From: Hymenoscyphus infarciens
Taxonomy: Eukaryota; Ascomycota; Leotiomycetes; Helotiales; Helotiaceae
NCBI GenBank assembly: GCA_001414345.1
Contig: LLCB01000210.1
Coordinates: 43,584 to 107,583 of the forward strand
Direction of reading: 5' to 3'
DNA: 64,000 bases
The position numbers and the translations under genes are program-made. The notes under the pieces are model-generated. The model was not told the origin of the DNA. It saw only the letters and a list, made by a program, of their open reading frames with translations, and did no database searches. Below are positions 1-11,426 of this stretch, piece by piece (the stretch's first letter is position 1; each line of letters begins with the position of its first letter).

Positions 1-605
1 CTTCAAACAACAAGCTTCTAACACTCAATCAATACTTTTAATTCTCTTTTGCCTACTTAAACGTCCCTGTCTTATGCTCTACACATTACGTGACAATAAA
101 TTTATAGGTCACCTAAAAAAACACCAAATTTCTAGCTTCTTCCCCAATTTTCTCTTATTTTCTCCATATTCTGAAATATCTTCTCTTTTCGATTTTAGTT
201 TCTGTTTCAGTCTCATAAAGCAAAGAATTTCCAGCAGAAACCCTTATCCAGAACCGGGTCCCTCCTCGGAGTCCAATAAGTCTCAGGTTCAAAATTTGAA
301 TGCATAACCTCAAGACAGGTGAACCATTCCCCAAAAACTCGAAAGAAGCCTGTACCTCCAGAGTGTGGAAAGGGAACAGCTCACATCAGCATAACATCAG
401 ATCCGAGACCGGATCACCACTCCGAGTCCAATATACTTCCATTACGAAGTTTAGAAGCCTGATTTCAAGACCACAACACCCGCGAACCATCGCCTAGAAA
501 CACGAATCGACCTAGTACACCCATACCATGGAGAGTATGTATAAGAATCAGTGCAGACCACTCCAAATTCACAAAATGTAGCGAGCGACAAGTGCGGAGG
601 AAGAC
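1..605. other. Intergenic, no gene supported
   Basis: This stretch has short ORFs on both strands but none with a recognisable domain, conserved-looking composition or good splice signals. Base composition is that of ordinary host DNA, without the CA/TG depletion of the repeat islands. It may hold the 5' flank of the ORF that starts at 606. Confidence 0.5.
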
Positions 606-1307
606 ATGGCAAACGGAAAATCCGAAGAAAGCGAAGAACAAGGCGAAGTTGATCTTGTAAGGAAATTTCCAAAAGCCCGAAAGAGCATGGATCCTCGAGC
701 ACCCCAAGAAGCACCCCTATCTCGACCTCGACCAGCACAGCAACAAGGCAAAGGGGAATCCGAATCCCCAGAGCTCTGTACCCTAGAAAAGATGTACCAA
801 GAATATCAATTTCGATCCCACAGCATGTTCCCATACTCGTCTCCCTACCCTTCTCTTCAACTTCCGTCGTATCTCCAACCGAGTTCTCAACAGCAAAATC
901 CGAGCGCATTTCCCGTTGAAGGAGTGATTCCGCCAATGTCACCACCCCCTGACAGCAATGCAAGTAAAGAGGAGACAAGAGAAACGATGCCCAACCAGCC
1001 GGCGTGGACAAGAACAACAACAAACATTTGCAAACGCCCATCACAGCCGACTCGAATTTTCACGATGTATCCACCAAGACTGCAGGAGGAAGAGTTCCAG
1101 GCGAGAAAGACGGCAATGAACGAACCAGACTGGTCACCTACCCCCCAAGTTTTCAAGTACACCAACACCCGTCTCCTGTCTCAAAACACAGAAAGGCGAA
1201 GAAATCACCCAAAACACCAAAATCGCATCCACTTCTCAAATCCGCAGGACATCCAAACTTCCCAGCTGTCAGGCAGGAGTAGCAACCAACATGAACAACA
1301 ACAATAG
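606..1307 (+). CDS. Hypothetical low-complexity protein, 233 aa (doubtful)
   Basis: An uninterrupted ORF of 233 codons starts at ATG 606. The product is rich in Pro, Ser, Gln and charged residues, with an acidic start, Pro/Ser/Tyr-rich stretches in the middle (around residues 75-125) and a Gln-rich tail. I see no signal peptide, membrane segment or known domain. A 197-codon ORF lies antisense over its 5' part (451-1044), so length alone does not prove coding. I did not find a convincing upstream exon or promoter. It could be a real intrinsically disordered fungal protein, an exon of a larger gene, or chance. Confidence 0.3.
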   Translation: MANGKSEESEEQGEVDLVRKFPKARKSMDPRAPQEAPLSRPRPAQQQGKGESESPELCTLEKMYQEYQFRSHSMFPYSSPYPSLQLPSYLQPSSQQQNPSAFPVEGVIPPMSPPPDSNASKEETRETMPNQPAWTRTTTNICKRPSQPTRIFTMYPPRLQEEEFQARKTAMNEPDWSPTPQVFKYTNTRLLSQNTERRRNHPKHQNRIHFSNPQDIQTSQLSGRSSNQHEQQQ

Positions 1308-3193
1308 GCTTGGATGTACCCCCTTCGAAAACACGGAACGAGCACTTTTCATGGCCATCTCGATCGCACCTATCCGTGGTGAATATGGTGACAAGTGAAA
1401 TAGGAAGAGGAGAGTTTATAATACTTTTTCGAGAAACGAGCAAGGAAAAGATCAAGTATCAGGTATGAATCCGAGTTTGTTCTCCCAAGGTATTGGGGAC
1501 GGCCGCACCAGAGAGATGCACAATTACAAAAAGTAGCTTGGAAATTGTTGAGAGCTTTACAAAGAATTTTTAAAGATCTCATAGACCCTTTGAGCTATTC
1601 ATTTATAACATATTCAAACCACAAGTTTAAAGCGATGTGAAACAGCATTAAACCTTTAACTACAAGGTGAATAGATATCCTTATTTAGTTACCAGTAGGG
1701 AGATGTATTTAGCATGGGTAAAATCGGTTATCATCTGGATCACGGGACTTCGGTATTTAGTTGTTCTGATTCTGGAACGGCACAAAAGATAATTTTGAAA
1801 TGACAAACGTAGCTTACCTAGGATCACGACTGGATGTATGCCACGGCACTTTGTACACTTCTTTGGGTCTTATATCTCAGTTAAGCCAACCCCTTGAAGT
1901 CGTGAATTTGAAAGGCTTCACTTGGGGGGTGTACCTAAGAAGGAGGCTCATTTGTTATTTTCCAATAGGCAGTGGCGCATTCACCCAAGCTTCCACCAAT
2001 AATGGGTTCGGACCGTGGACTTGTCTTCAGAAGGCCAGCATATTCACTCGTCTCCGCACTTTGGAAAATCTGAATATGCGTGTGGGCAAGGTTCCGTTGT
2101 CTATGTTATCTGCCCCTTACGATGTAATTTAATATGGATCTCATCAATGTTCTTCCTGTCCTTTGTTCCTACTGGATGTACTTTTGCCTTTCTAGTAATC
2201 CATCCAGGCTTGGGGTTAACTTACATTAATAAAAGTATCGTAGCTTGGAAAGTTAATTATGTAAATGTAATTCTGCTGTCAGAACTGAGCGTCCTTAGCA
2301 AGAACGACATACCCGCAACTTAACACTAGCAAAATGAAAACAATCCCCTTCCCTTAATATTTCCAAAAAAAAAACAAGGCCGACATAAGAACTCCAACCC
2401 GAGAACCAAAATCTATGGTAAACAATTTAGCGCTAACCAGACAACAACTATCATCAGAGAAAAGAATACCCCCGAAAGTCCCAATATCAAAATAGGCGTA
2501 AGCAAAATCCACTATCAGAAACTCAAGAATTTGTCACAACGCCACGTAGAATCCGCGGAGGAAAATTTAGATCACCCGTCAGTACAAGGACAGTATAAAA
2601 AGCAACCAGGAAGTCGGGTAACAACGAGAATAAATACAAAGGGTTAAAACAGCGGAAATCTCCTTCAGCTGAGAGACGAATATACTCCATACCTAATAAT
2701 AGAAGATTTGAAATCTGTCATTTGGTTACTAGAGTAAGTGAAATTGTGAAAACAAACTTGAGAAATTACTTGAAACATCCCCTGTCCCTTAACACCTGAA
2801 GGATGACCAACAGGCAATTCCCATTCTCCCAATCAATCCACCCCCCACCTGAGGATTAGATATACTTACCTGGTACCGAAGATGCCAGCTGCGCCACCTA
2901 GAAGAGAGATGATAGTTGATGTAAGATTACTGACGTTTCGAAACCCACTAGGGGACAGTGTACAGAGTTCGTATATTGTACAGTATATTCCACACCCACA
3001 AACTCACAAGATGTAATACCCAAACACCTCTCCACCCTCCACCTCAACCCCTCCCATCACCCCCAGTAATCCAACCCAACAAACTCCCCCTAAAACACAA
3101 TACACCCATTCACACCCCTTTATTCAAACACCCCCAAGCCAAAAAACTGGATCGCAACCCCCAGCCTAGATTTTTCTCTCCACCTCTCACCCT
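1308..3193. other. Intergenic, possible small spliced gene on the minus strand
   Basis: No long ORF is present. Around 2850-2900, read on the minus strand, there is a short stretch of about 28 nt bounded by TCTAG upstream and by a strong GTAAGT donor downstream, which looks like a microexon. Further minus-strand signals (a GTATGG donor and a CTCTCAG acceptor near 2670-2700) fit a small multi-exon gene ending near 2520, but I could not assemble a recognisable product. Positions 2958-3190 are C-rich on the plus strand and probably form the 3' flank of the gene that ends at 3194. Confidence 0.3.
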
Positions 3194-6100
3194 CTAAGCA
3201 TACCACTCTTCCTGTAACCCCTTCAAAAACCCCTCATCCACATTCAAAAAGCTCTTCCAAAGATCAACCTCCTGCCTCCAAGGTTTACACTCCGCCGCAA
3301 AAACAGCAGCAGCAGTAAGTATTTTACACTCTCCCTCATCCTTACCCATAACCAAATACTTATCGCGCTTCGTCACAACACTTCCCTTAAAGAACGTTCT
3401 CTCATACGGAATAATCCTCGTCTTAGCAGTATAATGCATAGAAAACTCCGAACACCCCATGTCCTTAGGGACAAACATCCAAATATACCGTCGTCCAATG
3501 AGGTCCCTAAAAGCCGTAGTATCGTGATTATCCGGTCCAATCATGAGGGGGTAGAAGTAAGCGGAACTCCAGAGTCGCAAGAGCGAGAATCTCGCGTTAG
3601 GATGTTTTTTCGCAAAGGCCGCGGCATGGACACGAAGATCTTTGACGGTATGAGGATCCTCCATATGCGCGATGTCTGAAGGCTTAGGACTTTGAGAACG
3701 GTAGTCTATGAAGAGGTCTCTGATTCCCGGACGAGAAGACTCGGAGAGGGAGAGGGCTTGCCCTGAGAAGTAGTCATCGGGTCGAGTGCGGAGGACGCCT
3801 GCTTTGTAGACTGTGTTGCGCAAGGTTAGCTAGGATGAACAGGGAGGGCTGATTGCAACGAGATGATGGGACAAGGAGGGGGGACAAGGGAAGAGGGAAG
3901 GAACATACGAGAAGCAACAATAGGACGGATCTTCAAATCCCACTCCTCGGGCAAAACCTCCAAATTATCAACATGCTTCATCTTCTTCTCCTCTTCATCA
4001 AATTCCTTCCAAAATTCCTTAGGCCGGTATTTAGTAGATACCGCCGTCCGACAATCAGGTATCGTCTTCGCTCGCTCTTCCTGCTTAAACAACATCGAGT
4101 CTCTAAACTCCACCCCCTTCTCAGAATCCAAAAAATCCTTCGAGAAAAAGGGTAAAATCTTGGCGAGAGCTTTCGAGACGTCTTTTTGATCCTCAGCGGG
4201 GACTTTCATATCCACAATAAGTTTCATTGCGATGAAGCGGTCAGAGTCTTTTTCTGTCATCTTAGTTTTCCTAAGAAATCGGAGGGATTTCTTGGCCATC
4301 GAGCGCATCTCGATATATCGTTCTTGTGCATGAGGTTCTAGGTCTGCTTTGTGCCAGACTTCTTTGAATACTGGGGAGGGAGTGAGATGTTAGATGAGGA
4401 CAGAAAATGGCGAGGGGAGAGGGGATGGTACATACCTCGAGATTTATCTTTATCCATGAAGCGCATGAAATCATCTTGCATACGAGCACTGCGAAACGTT
4501 AGCATATTTGTTCTCGTCAGATCAGGGAGTCGTGAGGAGCAAACGAGCCCTCCCGACCTCCAACAACATGAGTTGGGAAGAAGGAAAATTTCACATACGG
4601 ATCGTCTCTTGGACGAATATCCCTTCGCTGTTCCGCAACTTGAGACATGACGTCCCATTGCCACTCCGGGAAAAACGACAGGAAGATTTCTTTATCGCTT
4701 TTCCCAGCCAACTTCAAAGCTTCCGAATCATTCCCACCTTCCATGGCAATATCATCATCACTATCATCAGCGTCTTCCCAGTCGTTTTCATCATTCACAT
4801 CCTCTTTATCCCCTTCACTATCCCAATCAGAATCCAACATATCCAGACCCTCAACAAACCCGGGCATCGAGTACCCTTGATCTTCCCAAACTTTGAGCGG
4901 CGAAATCTTAGAAATCTGGGACGGGTCCAAAGTCTTATCTTCCAACTCTTCCGGGAACAGAATCGCATCCTCAGCAGCATCGGCGTCATTGTAGAAAAGG
5001 TGCTTCGGAAACATGTTGTCTGGAAGAAGTGCAGGATCGTCCTCAGGTGCGCTAGCTCTCTTTGCCTCGAAGTCCTCAGATTGCTTCAACAAATCCGGGA
5101 CCTCCCCATAGAAGAATCTTGATCTCTTATCCGAGATCTCGTCCCAGATCGATTGGACATCCACATCATCAGGTCTGATATCTCGAACTCTCATCGTTTC
5201 CTTTTCGCGACAAAGAGTCCTCAAGACACTTTGCTCGGGGCGATAGAGATCAGTTCCTATTTTGCAGCGATGGGCTTTGTACAGAGTACTCTGAACGATG
5301 TTAAAGAGAGAGGGAAAGGGATTTCCGGGCTCGAGTTCCCAGACGTAGACATCGTAGTATTCTTTGAAATCGAAGTGCCAATCTCGATGACGATCCATTT
5401 GCTCAAAAAACCTTGGACCAACACTAGTGACGACTTTCCATTCATTCTTAGAGGCTCTTCCAAGGCCGCTCTTCGAACGGTGGATCCAGCGTTCGTCCTC
5501 TGGGGGTTTGATGAGGATTTGACCGGTCTCTGCATCACGAACGAGAATAAGAAGTTGATGGGTTTCCATGGAGAGGTACTGGATCAATCGCCGGCTGACT
5601 TGGTCGCGTTTAATGTGGGCACACATGATATTTCGAGCTTCAAAGGCTGCATGAGAGCGTTGTACATTTTTTTGTCGGCTGCCTGTTTGGAATTTCTGGG
5701 TTAGCTCCGCTGCGTCTGGGCTCATACTCTCGTAGTATGTGATGAATCCCTATACAAAAAGATTAGTCCTTGTCCAAATACGTACGGGTGGTAGGAAAAT
5801 AGCATACCAGCTGAAGCATCTGCTGTCTAGGCTGACCCCCAATCCACTCAACCCAATTCTGACCAGGGAAATATCCCCATAGAGCCAAAATATTCAACTC
5901 GAAAAACTCATCCCAATGTCGACAAAGGGCAACCACATCCTCTAACCTGCTATCGCGAGCAATGATGCAAAATTGCAACCAACCGCCCCTTGACAATGCC
6001 TTGTCGCTCGGATAATTCCAGATGGTTCGCCCACAAATCTTGACTCTGATTTTCTTCTGAGCTGGGGCTGTCTGCGTGTTGCCAAAGTCTATCGCTGCAC

Positions 6101-7782
6101 TACCAACGCCAAAGAGTTGTCCAATATTTGGCACACCCATGGCTTCTCCTTTGGCTGCTTTTTCAGCTTTGGCTTTCTCGCGTTTGGAGACCCATTTATC
6201 TGGTAGATCGCCGGCTCGTTTTGGCCATTTGAATTTGCGTTCGGAGGACTCTTCGTCATTATCTTGATCATCAACGCCTCCCATGGGGGTGTCCGCCTCT
6301 TCTTGTTCTTCAGTGCGGAATAAATCTGCACAAGCATCGCGAATTTCCTGCAAGCCCGGGTTTTCCATTTTAAGACAAACATCTCTCAAGGCAGAACCGG
6401 TGACCTCTGGATCAGCGAGGAACTCTTCAATATTGTTGGCTCGAAGAGCCGCCGGCAATAGTGTCGCGTGTCCCAGTAAAAGGCGGCAGAAAAGCAAGTG
6501 CTTGATCTCGTTGATCTCGTGAAGCAAGTGTGTGATTTCGTTTTCCGAATAAGTCACTGTCTTGGCTTCGACGACCGGACGCTGGATTGAGCCAACCAAG
6601 AAGCCCCCTGATTTGGAATAGTCGTAATCAGTCCCAACTCGCAGTCTTTCAATCATTTCATCCTTGGTCTCGATAAGACTTTTATCAGGCACTCTTTCTT
6701 TGGGCTTCGGCTTTGCTGCTCCATTCTTTTTGGGTGTCGGAGTTTTAGCAGAGCTTGATGGCCCGGGTTCAGATGAAATTTGCATTGCGTTGTTTTCGGT
6801 GGTGTTGCTGTCATGGTTAGAATCTTCTGGGGACTCGATCCAAAGGAAGTGCTTGATAAGATCTGTGAAAATGATGTTAGCATGGATTCCTACAATGATC
6901 AATTGTTCAGCAGTGGTATGTATATTGCCCTAGATCCTGACATACCAATGTAATTACCCCTCGAATCTTCCAACACCTCTTCAATAGGATCCCAGTCTTC
7001 TTCCGAGTCCTCTCCAGCCGCTTCTCGTTGAGCCAACCTCTCCTTGTAGACAGCCTCCAAGAATTTGTCCTGTCGAAACTTGTCTTCCTTCTCTCGAAAG
7101 ACCCTCATTCGTTGTTGAGTTGCTTTGTAATGTCGTTTCCATAGTGCCGCTTCCATCTTGACCTTCTTTTGTTCCTTTTCCCGATTTTCCTCTTCGGCAT
7201 TCTGACAGTCGCGGACCCAATTGAGCCATTGTTCTTTTTTGTGTACGACCTGTTGTCGAGTTAATATATGTCTCTGAGTTTTATGGGAAGAACAAGTATC
7301 TTACCTCGGCAGTTCTCCGTTCTAAGCGTTCTAGGGCTCTGGTAACTGTAGCCTTTTGGACCTGCAAAGTAGAAATGAACTTCTCATGCCCATAATCCAT
7401 ATCCATAGAGAAGAACCGACTATGGTGTAACTTCCGAGCCCGAATCACTCGGTCCAGCAATTGGAATTTGAGGAACAAATGGGCGTGCAGCTCCTGGCAT
7501 AACTCCTTTGTGTCCACATCTTCGAAGGTCTGGTTTACGAGAGGTGTTTTCGCCCGGGCGAGATAAGGTGGAGGAGAGGCATCCAGCCTGTCGAGTCTGG
7601 CATTTCGGGTTTTATAACCTCTGTATAGACCTTGTTTTCCTCGTCAGTGCTTTGCCATAGCACAAGGGGGCTGGGGAGATCTGCAATGGCTCCTGATGGA
7701 CAATAAAAGCAGCAGAAATATTTCAGGTGCGTACTTGCCTCCCTCGCCCATTGTTCCAGCTTTCTGGGAGAATTGAAGTCAT
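3194..7782 (-). CDS. Large multi-exon fungal protein of unknown function, about 1,350 aa
   Basis: This is one gene of at least eight exons on the minus strand. Phase-consistent exons are 7305 to about 7605, 6946-7249, 5808-6862, 4599-5749, 4436-4488, 3909-4370 and 3194-3810. All six introns between them start GTATG or GTAAG and end in AG. The likely first exon starts at ATG 7782 (MTSILPESWNNGRGR). The product has a leucine- and arginine-rich helical region (LCQELHAHLFLKFQLLDR), then a charged coiled-coil-like stretch coded by 6946-7249, a Lys/Pro-rich linker, a large central globular part, an acidic Asp/Glu-rich loop (about 4740-4860) and a conserved-looking C-terminus. I see no membrane segments and no catalytic motif. 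From memory, related fungal proteins are sometimes labelled 'allantoate transporter', which this sequence does not support. The 5' end does not join in frame as it stands: a -1 slip near 7605-7614 separates two good coding frames, and the first intron does not reconcile phases. It may be a damaged allele or an assembly error. Confidence 0.75.
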
Positions 7783-8838
7783 CCCAAACGATTGGAACAA
7801 TTGCAAATCAACCCAGACCTAGATGGTTGGTTGCTGCCGCTTCTCTTGTATATTGCGAGGGGGCTTCTGCAGTTACTAACCTTGACATTGCTTGGAGTGG
7901 AAAGGGCAAAAGTGGCCATTGGCAGAAGTGGCCGTCTGCTCACAACGTTTCTCGTCGGAAATATTCAGTGCTCTGCACTGGGAGAGGGACTCGGAGGATT
8001 CCATCGCGGTGCTGTCAATGTGCAACTATCCAGGGTTACAGATGTACGAGTAGATGCGATTTAAGGGGGAACTCGAGGAGGGGAGAGGGGAAAGAATGAA
8101 AGAATGGTCTGTGGGGTAGTGATAACTCTCGACGCGTCCCAAATACAGTAACTTGCACTGAAACGATGGTGGAGGCGGTGTGGAGATCTTGAAGTAATGA
8201 CAACATAGGGCCACAGGACACACATAGGAAATCCCAGATAGGAAATATTATAGAGAATCGATGGATTATAGAAGTACAAGTACGAGTAATAATTCGAGTG
8301 CTGTACGTAGTGTCTACTTCTGCAGCTCCCGGTTCCACATCTCGGACTTTTTACACGTTTGGCAGCTTGGGTCCCCACTAAGAGACCTTAGCTGCTCCGT
8401 ACGAGTAAATGAAACGCGTCGATGCGGGGGAAAAGTCAATATAAACAGTAAATAAAAAGAAACGTCGTCATCTGAGCGTCCGGTCTTTATATCAGATCAG
8501 AGCATCGTGCCACAGGTGCTTGATACCGTCAATCTTTGTGAAGAACAGAGAGATTGATGGTGTTGGGGAAGTCAAGTCTTACCCCAGCCCCAAGCTTCTT
8601 CCCCTTCCCCGCAGGCATGGCAAGAAGGCCCATGCCATGCCTTGCCATGATTCAAGGCTTCTAGGCCAGACCCCCAATCTCCAACTTGGAATCCTCAACA
8701 CCAAAAAATCTCTCAATCTCTTGACATCGTCTTCCTTCCTTCTCCCGCCAGACTTCCAGCCTCCTTCGCATAGCGTCGCTACCATGCAAATTACGAGTCC
8801 GATTCCGCCCCGGTAACAAATATCGCCATGCAAAGGCA
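7783..8838. promoter_or_regulatory. Divergent intergenic region between two genes
   Basis: About 1 kb separates the minus-strand gene ending its 5' side at 7782 from the plus-strand regulator starting at 8839, so both promoters must lie here. The part from about 8530 to 8830 is pyrimidine-rich (CTTCC, CTCCAAC, TCTTCCTTCC runs), as is common in fungal 5' UTRs. Two 90-140 codon ORFs here (7773-8099 plus, 8579-8998 minus) show no protein-like features and I leave them out. Confidence 0.45.
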
Positions 8839-8842
8839 ATGA
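8828..8842 (+). promoter_or_regulatory. Four-codon upstream ORF overlapping the regulator start
   Basis: The sequence ATGCAAAGGCAATGAGG contains an upstream ATG at 8828 followed by CAA, AGG, CAA and TGA. Its stop codon overlaps the proposed start codon of the Zn2Cys6 regulator as ATGA at 8839-8842. If the transcript starts upstream of 8828, ribosomes would terminate exactly on the main start, which could lower or tune expression. This is seen in the sequence; the regulatory role is inference. Confidence 0.45.
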
Positions 8843-11051
8843 GGTCTCGTACGGGATGGTAAGCGTCAACCATGCCACTCCTCTTTCTCGGAAATGGTTG
8901 GTAGATATAAATGCTAACATCTTGTATGCGAATAGTATCACTTGTCGCAGTCGTAAACTAAAATGCGATGAAACGAAGCCCATCTGCGGCCAATGCAAGA
9001 AGGGGTCGAGAGAGTGCCAGCCAAGTGAAGGAATTGCTTTTCGACATCAGCAGAATGCGTCCATGAATGGGACCGCGGGCGAGGTGGAAGACGGAAATAA
9101 CAAACTGGGGGGATTCTATACCTATCGAAATACTTTCGACGACAACAGCGTCTGGGTCGACATCCCCAAGGAAATCGCCTTTCACAATATCATAGACCCC
9201 TTCAACATGGAACCAACTCCTGAACCTGAATTCCAACCCATACACAGTCCGGTAGCTTCAATGGTGGTACCAATGCAAGAACGTCCTCAGAATTCATATT
9301 TCCCGGGAAACTTTGAAGGGGCGTCCGGACTAGAAGCCCTTTCGGTGGCGGCTACAAGCAATCTTCAACACCTGCGACCACTCCCACCTCCTGCAGAGCA
9401 GCAACCTTCGCCACACGCGTCAAATAATCTGAATTTTATATTGAACCCAACAGGTCCGGATCGGTCTAGTGGTGTATCATCACCACAGATTGACCCCAAC
9501 TTGACCAATTTCCATTCTATTCCACCTCCGCATTCGGAGTCAACGGCTATAGTAGACCACGAGGAAGCTTTTCTCCTTCGTCATTTTGGGGAAACTACCG
9601 GACAATGGATGGATTTATTTGATTTGGGATGTTATTTCTCACACCACCTTCCCGTCGATGCCATATCGAATCCTCTCGTTCGCCACTCGGCATGCGCATA
9701 TGCCGCAAAACAACTTGGTCGCGTGCGGGGAAGAAAGGCCATCGTGGGTGGGATCGCAGGAAGACAATCCGACATGGAAGTCTATCCCAGTCCAGAGGCC
9801 GTGGATTGGGCATACATCGGTGCCAAATACTATGATCGAGCTATTTCTCGATTGATGGAGGAATTGCTACACTCTGGAAATCAAGATACTCCAATGACAC
9901 CCATGACTGGAGACGAGACTCTTAGTCCACACGGGAGATCATCATCTGCACAGAGTCAACATACGTCTTCGGGAAACAAGAGGCGGCGCATCTCAAGATC
10001 AGTCTCAGCTTACAATGCGGACGAAACTCTTGCGGCTACAGCCATTTTATGTGTGTACGAGTTTCTAGATAATGCCAATACTGCTTGGGCTCGTCACCTG
10101 AGTGGAACCAAATCGTTGTTTGATCTCGCAGAGAAAGAGGGCATGATGCCCGTTCAGTCTCCCACAAGCCCGGGCGCGGTATCACAACATATCAAACCAT
10201 CCAGAGCTCGGAAAGCTACATTCTGGAACTTTGCTAGACAGGACTTTCTAGCCGCTTTCATCAATGAAGGCCAAACAAGACTCAACACCTACGACCTTGG
10301 CCTTTGGAAGGCAGCGGGATTACATCTTGACGAGAATGGGTTTGTCCAGCCAAGCAACACAGAAGACTCTCACTACCCGGAGCGCCAAATAGCCATGCGT
10401 GAAGACATGATATCAAATGCCCTGATCTGGTTGATGTCTAAAATCGTTAATTTTTGCGCCTCTGGCGATTCTGTGGATAATGTATTTCCTCAAAACCCCG
10501 CCAGTCCAAATGGCTTAATTGGCATCAACACAATGGTTATACTGGAAAGATGGAAGGAATTGGAGAAAGAGCTTGAGGTTTGGTATCAGGGGTTGCCTGA
10601 CACCTTCAAACCTTGTGCTGTGTTACCTAGAAGACCTGGAAGGGACGAGGCGAGGGCTATTTTCGACGAGATTTGGTATAGTATGCCAATGTGTGCGTCG
10701 ACTATGCAAGCTTACCACATGGCCCGTATACTTCTTATCATCAATCGACCCCATGAATCCACACAGAGACGCTCTACTGTTCATATGCGACTGAACTCCT
10801 ATCGCTCCATTGAAAACGAAGTTCGAGACAGAAGTCATAAAATTGTGGCAATCGCTTTGGGAAGACCCGAAGGTAGCGTGAGGATCCATCAGGTTCAGGC
10901 TTTGTTTGTGGCAGGCCAGTGTTTGCTAGAAGATGGTGAGCGAAGGGTTGTGTTGGAGTTGTTGAGGGGTATTGAGAGGGATCTAGGCTGGGCTACAGAT
11001 TATCGTGTCAGGCAATTAATCAAAGAATGGCGTTGGGATGGTGCTGGTTGA
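8839..11051 (+). CDS. Zn2Cys6 fungal transcription factor with Fungal_trans_2-like region, 711 aa
   Basis: A 20-nt first exon (8839-8858) is followed by an intron at 8859-8935 (GTAAGC...GCTAAC...AATAG) and one long exon (8936-11051). Splicing this way starts the protein MRSRTGC and creates a complete binuclear zinc cluster with cysteines at residues 7, 10, 17, 24, 27 and 34 (C-x2-C-x6-C-x6-C-x2-C-x6-C). The unspliced ORF from 8856 would lose the first of these six cysteines, so I prefer the spliced start. After a disordered Ser/Pro/Gln linker comes a helical region beginning with DHEEAFLLRHFGE and containing LAATAILCVYEFLDN and WNFARQDFLAAFINE. That is the pattern of Fungal_trans_2 (ARCA-like) regulators. 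It should be a nuclear DNA-binding activator or repressor; targets cannot be told from sequence. Neighbours do not form a metabolic cluster. A 4-codon upstream ORF overlaps the start. Confidence 0.9.
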
Positions 11052-11426
11052 AAGATGAGATTCTGTTTCTAACAACTACGAAAGGGAATTAATGAACAAC
11101 GGGGCTCGCGAAGATAATGGCCAACACTTCAATTCCTAACGACTCTAAGAATTCTCGCCATTGTTGGTCAAGATACCTGTGGCAAGTCCTAGGAAGAAAC
11201 TACCCTATCTCAGTCAAAAGACATTTCAAGACGACTCTGGATATATCAATCGAGCCGATGGATTTCGACACACTACCATCCGAAACACCATCCCTTTGTC
11301 CACAACACCGGATTGTTCGAACATCATCCATTTCCAATCGACACGCCTCTCTCAACACTTCAAAGATACTTTCATATATATCCCCATTCCCTTCTTGTCA
11401 GACAAGTAAGATGGCCAAAACACATC

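Noticed and set aside
451..1044. 197-codon minus-strand ORF rich in Leu and Cys
   Set aside because: No domain, signal or splice context; it overlaps the equally doubtful plus ORF at 606, so at most one is real.
5153..5704. 183-codon plus-strand ORF
   Set aside because: It is antisense to the phase-consistent exon 4599-5749 of the large minus-strand gene.
3194..7782. Transporter annotation sometimes given to similar proteins
   Set aside because: The protein has no run of hydrophobic membrane segments; it is charged and soluble-looking throughout.
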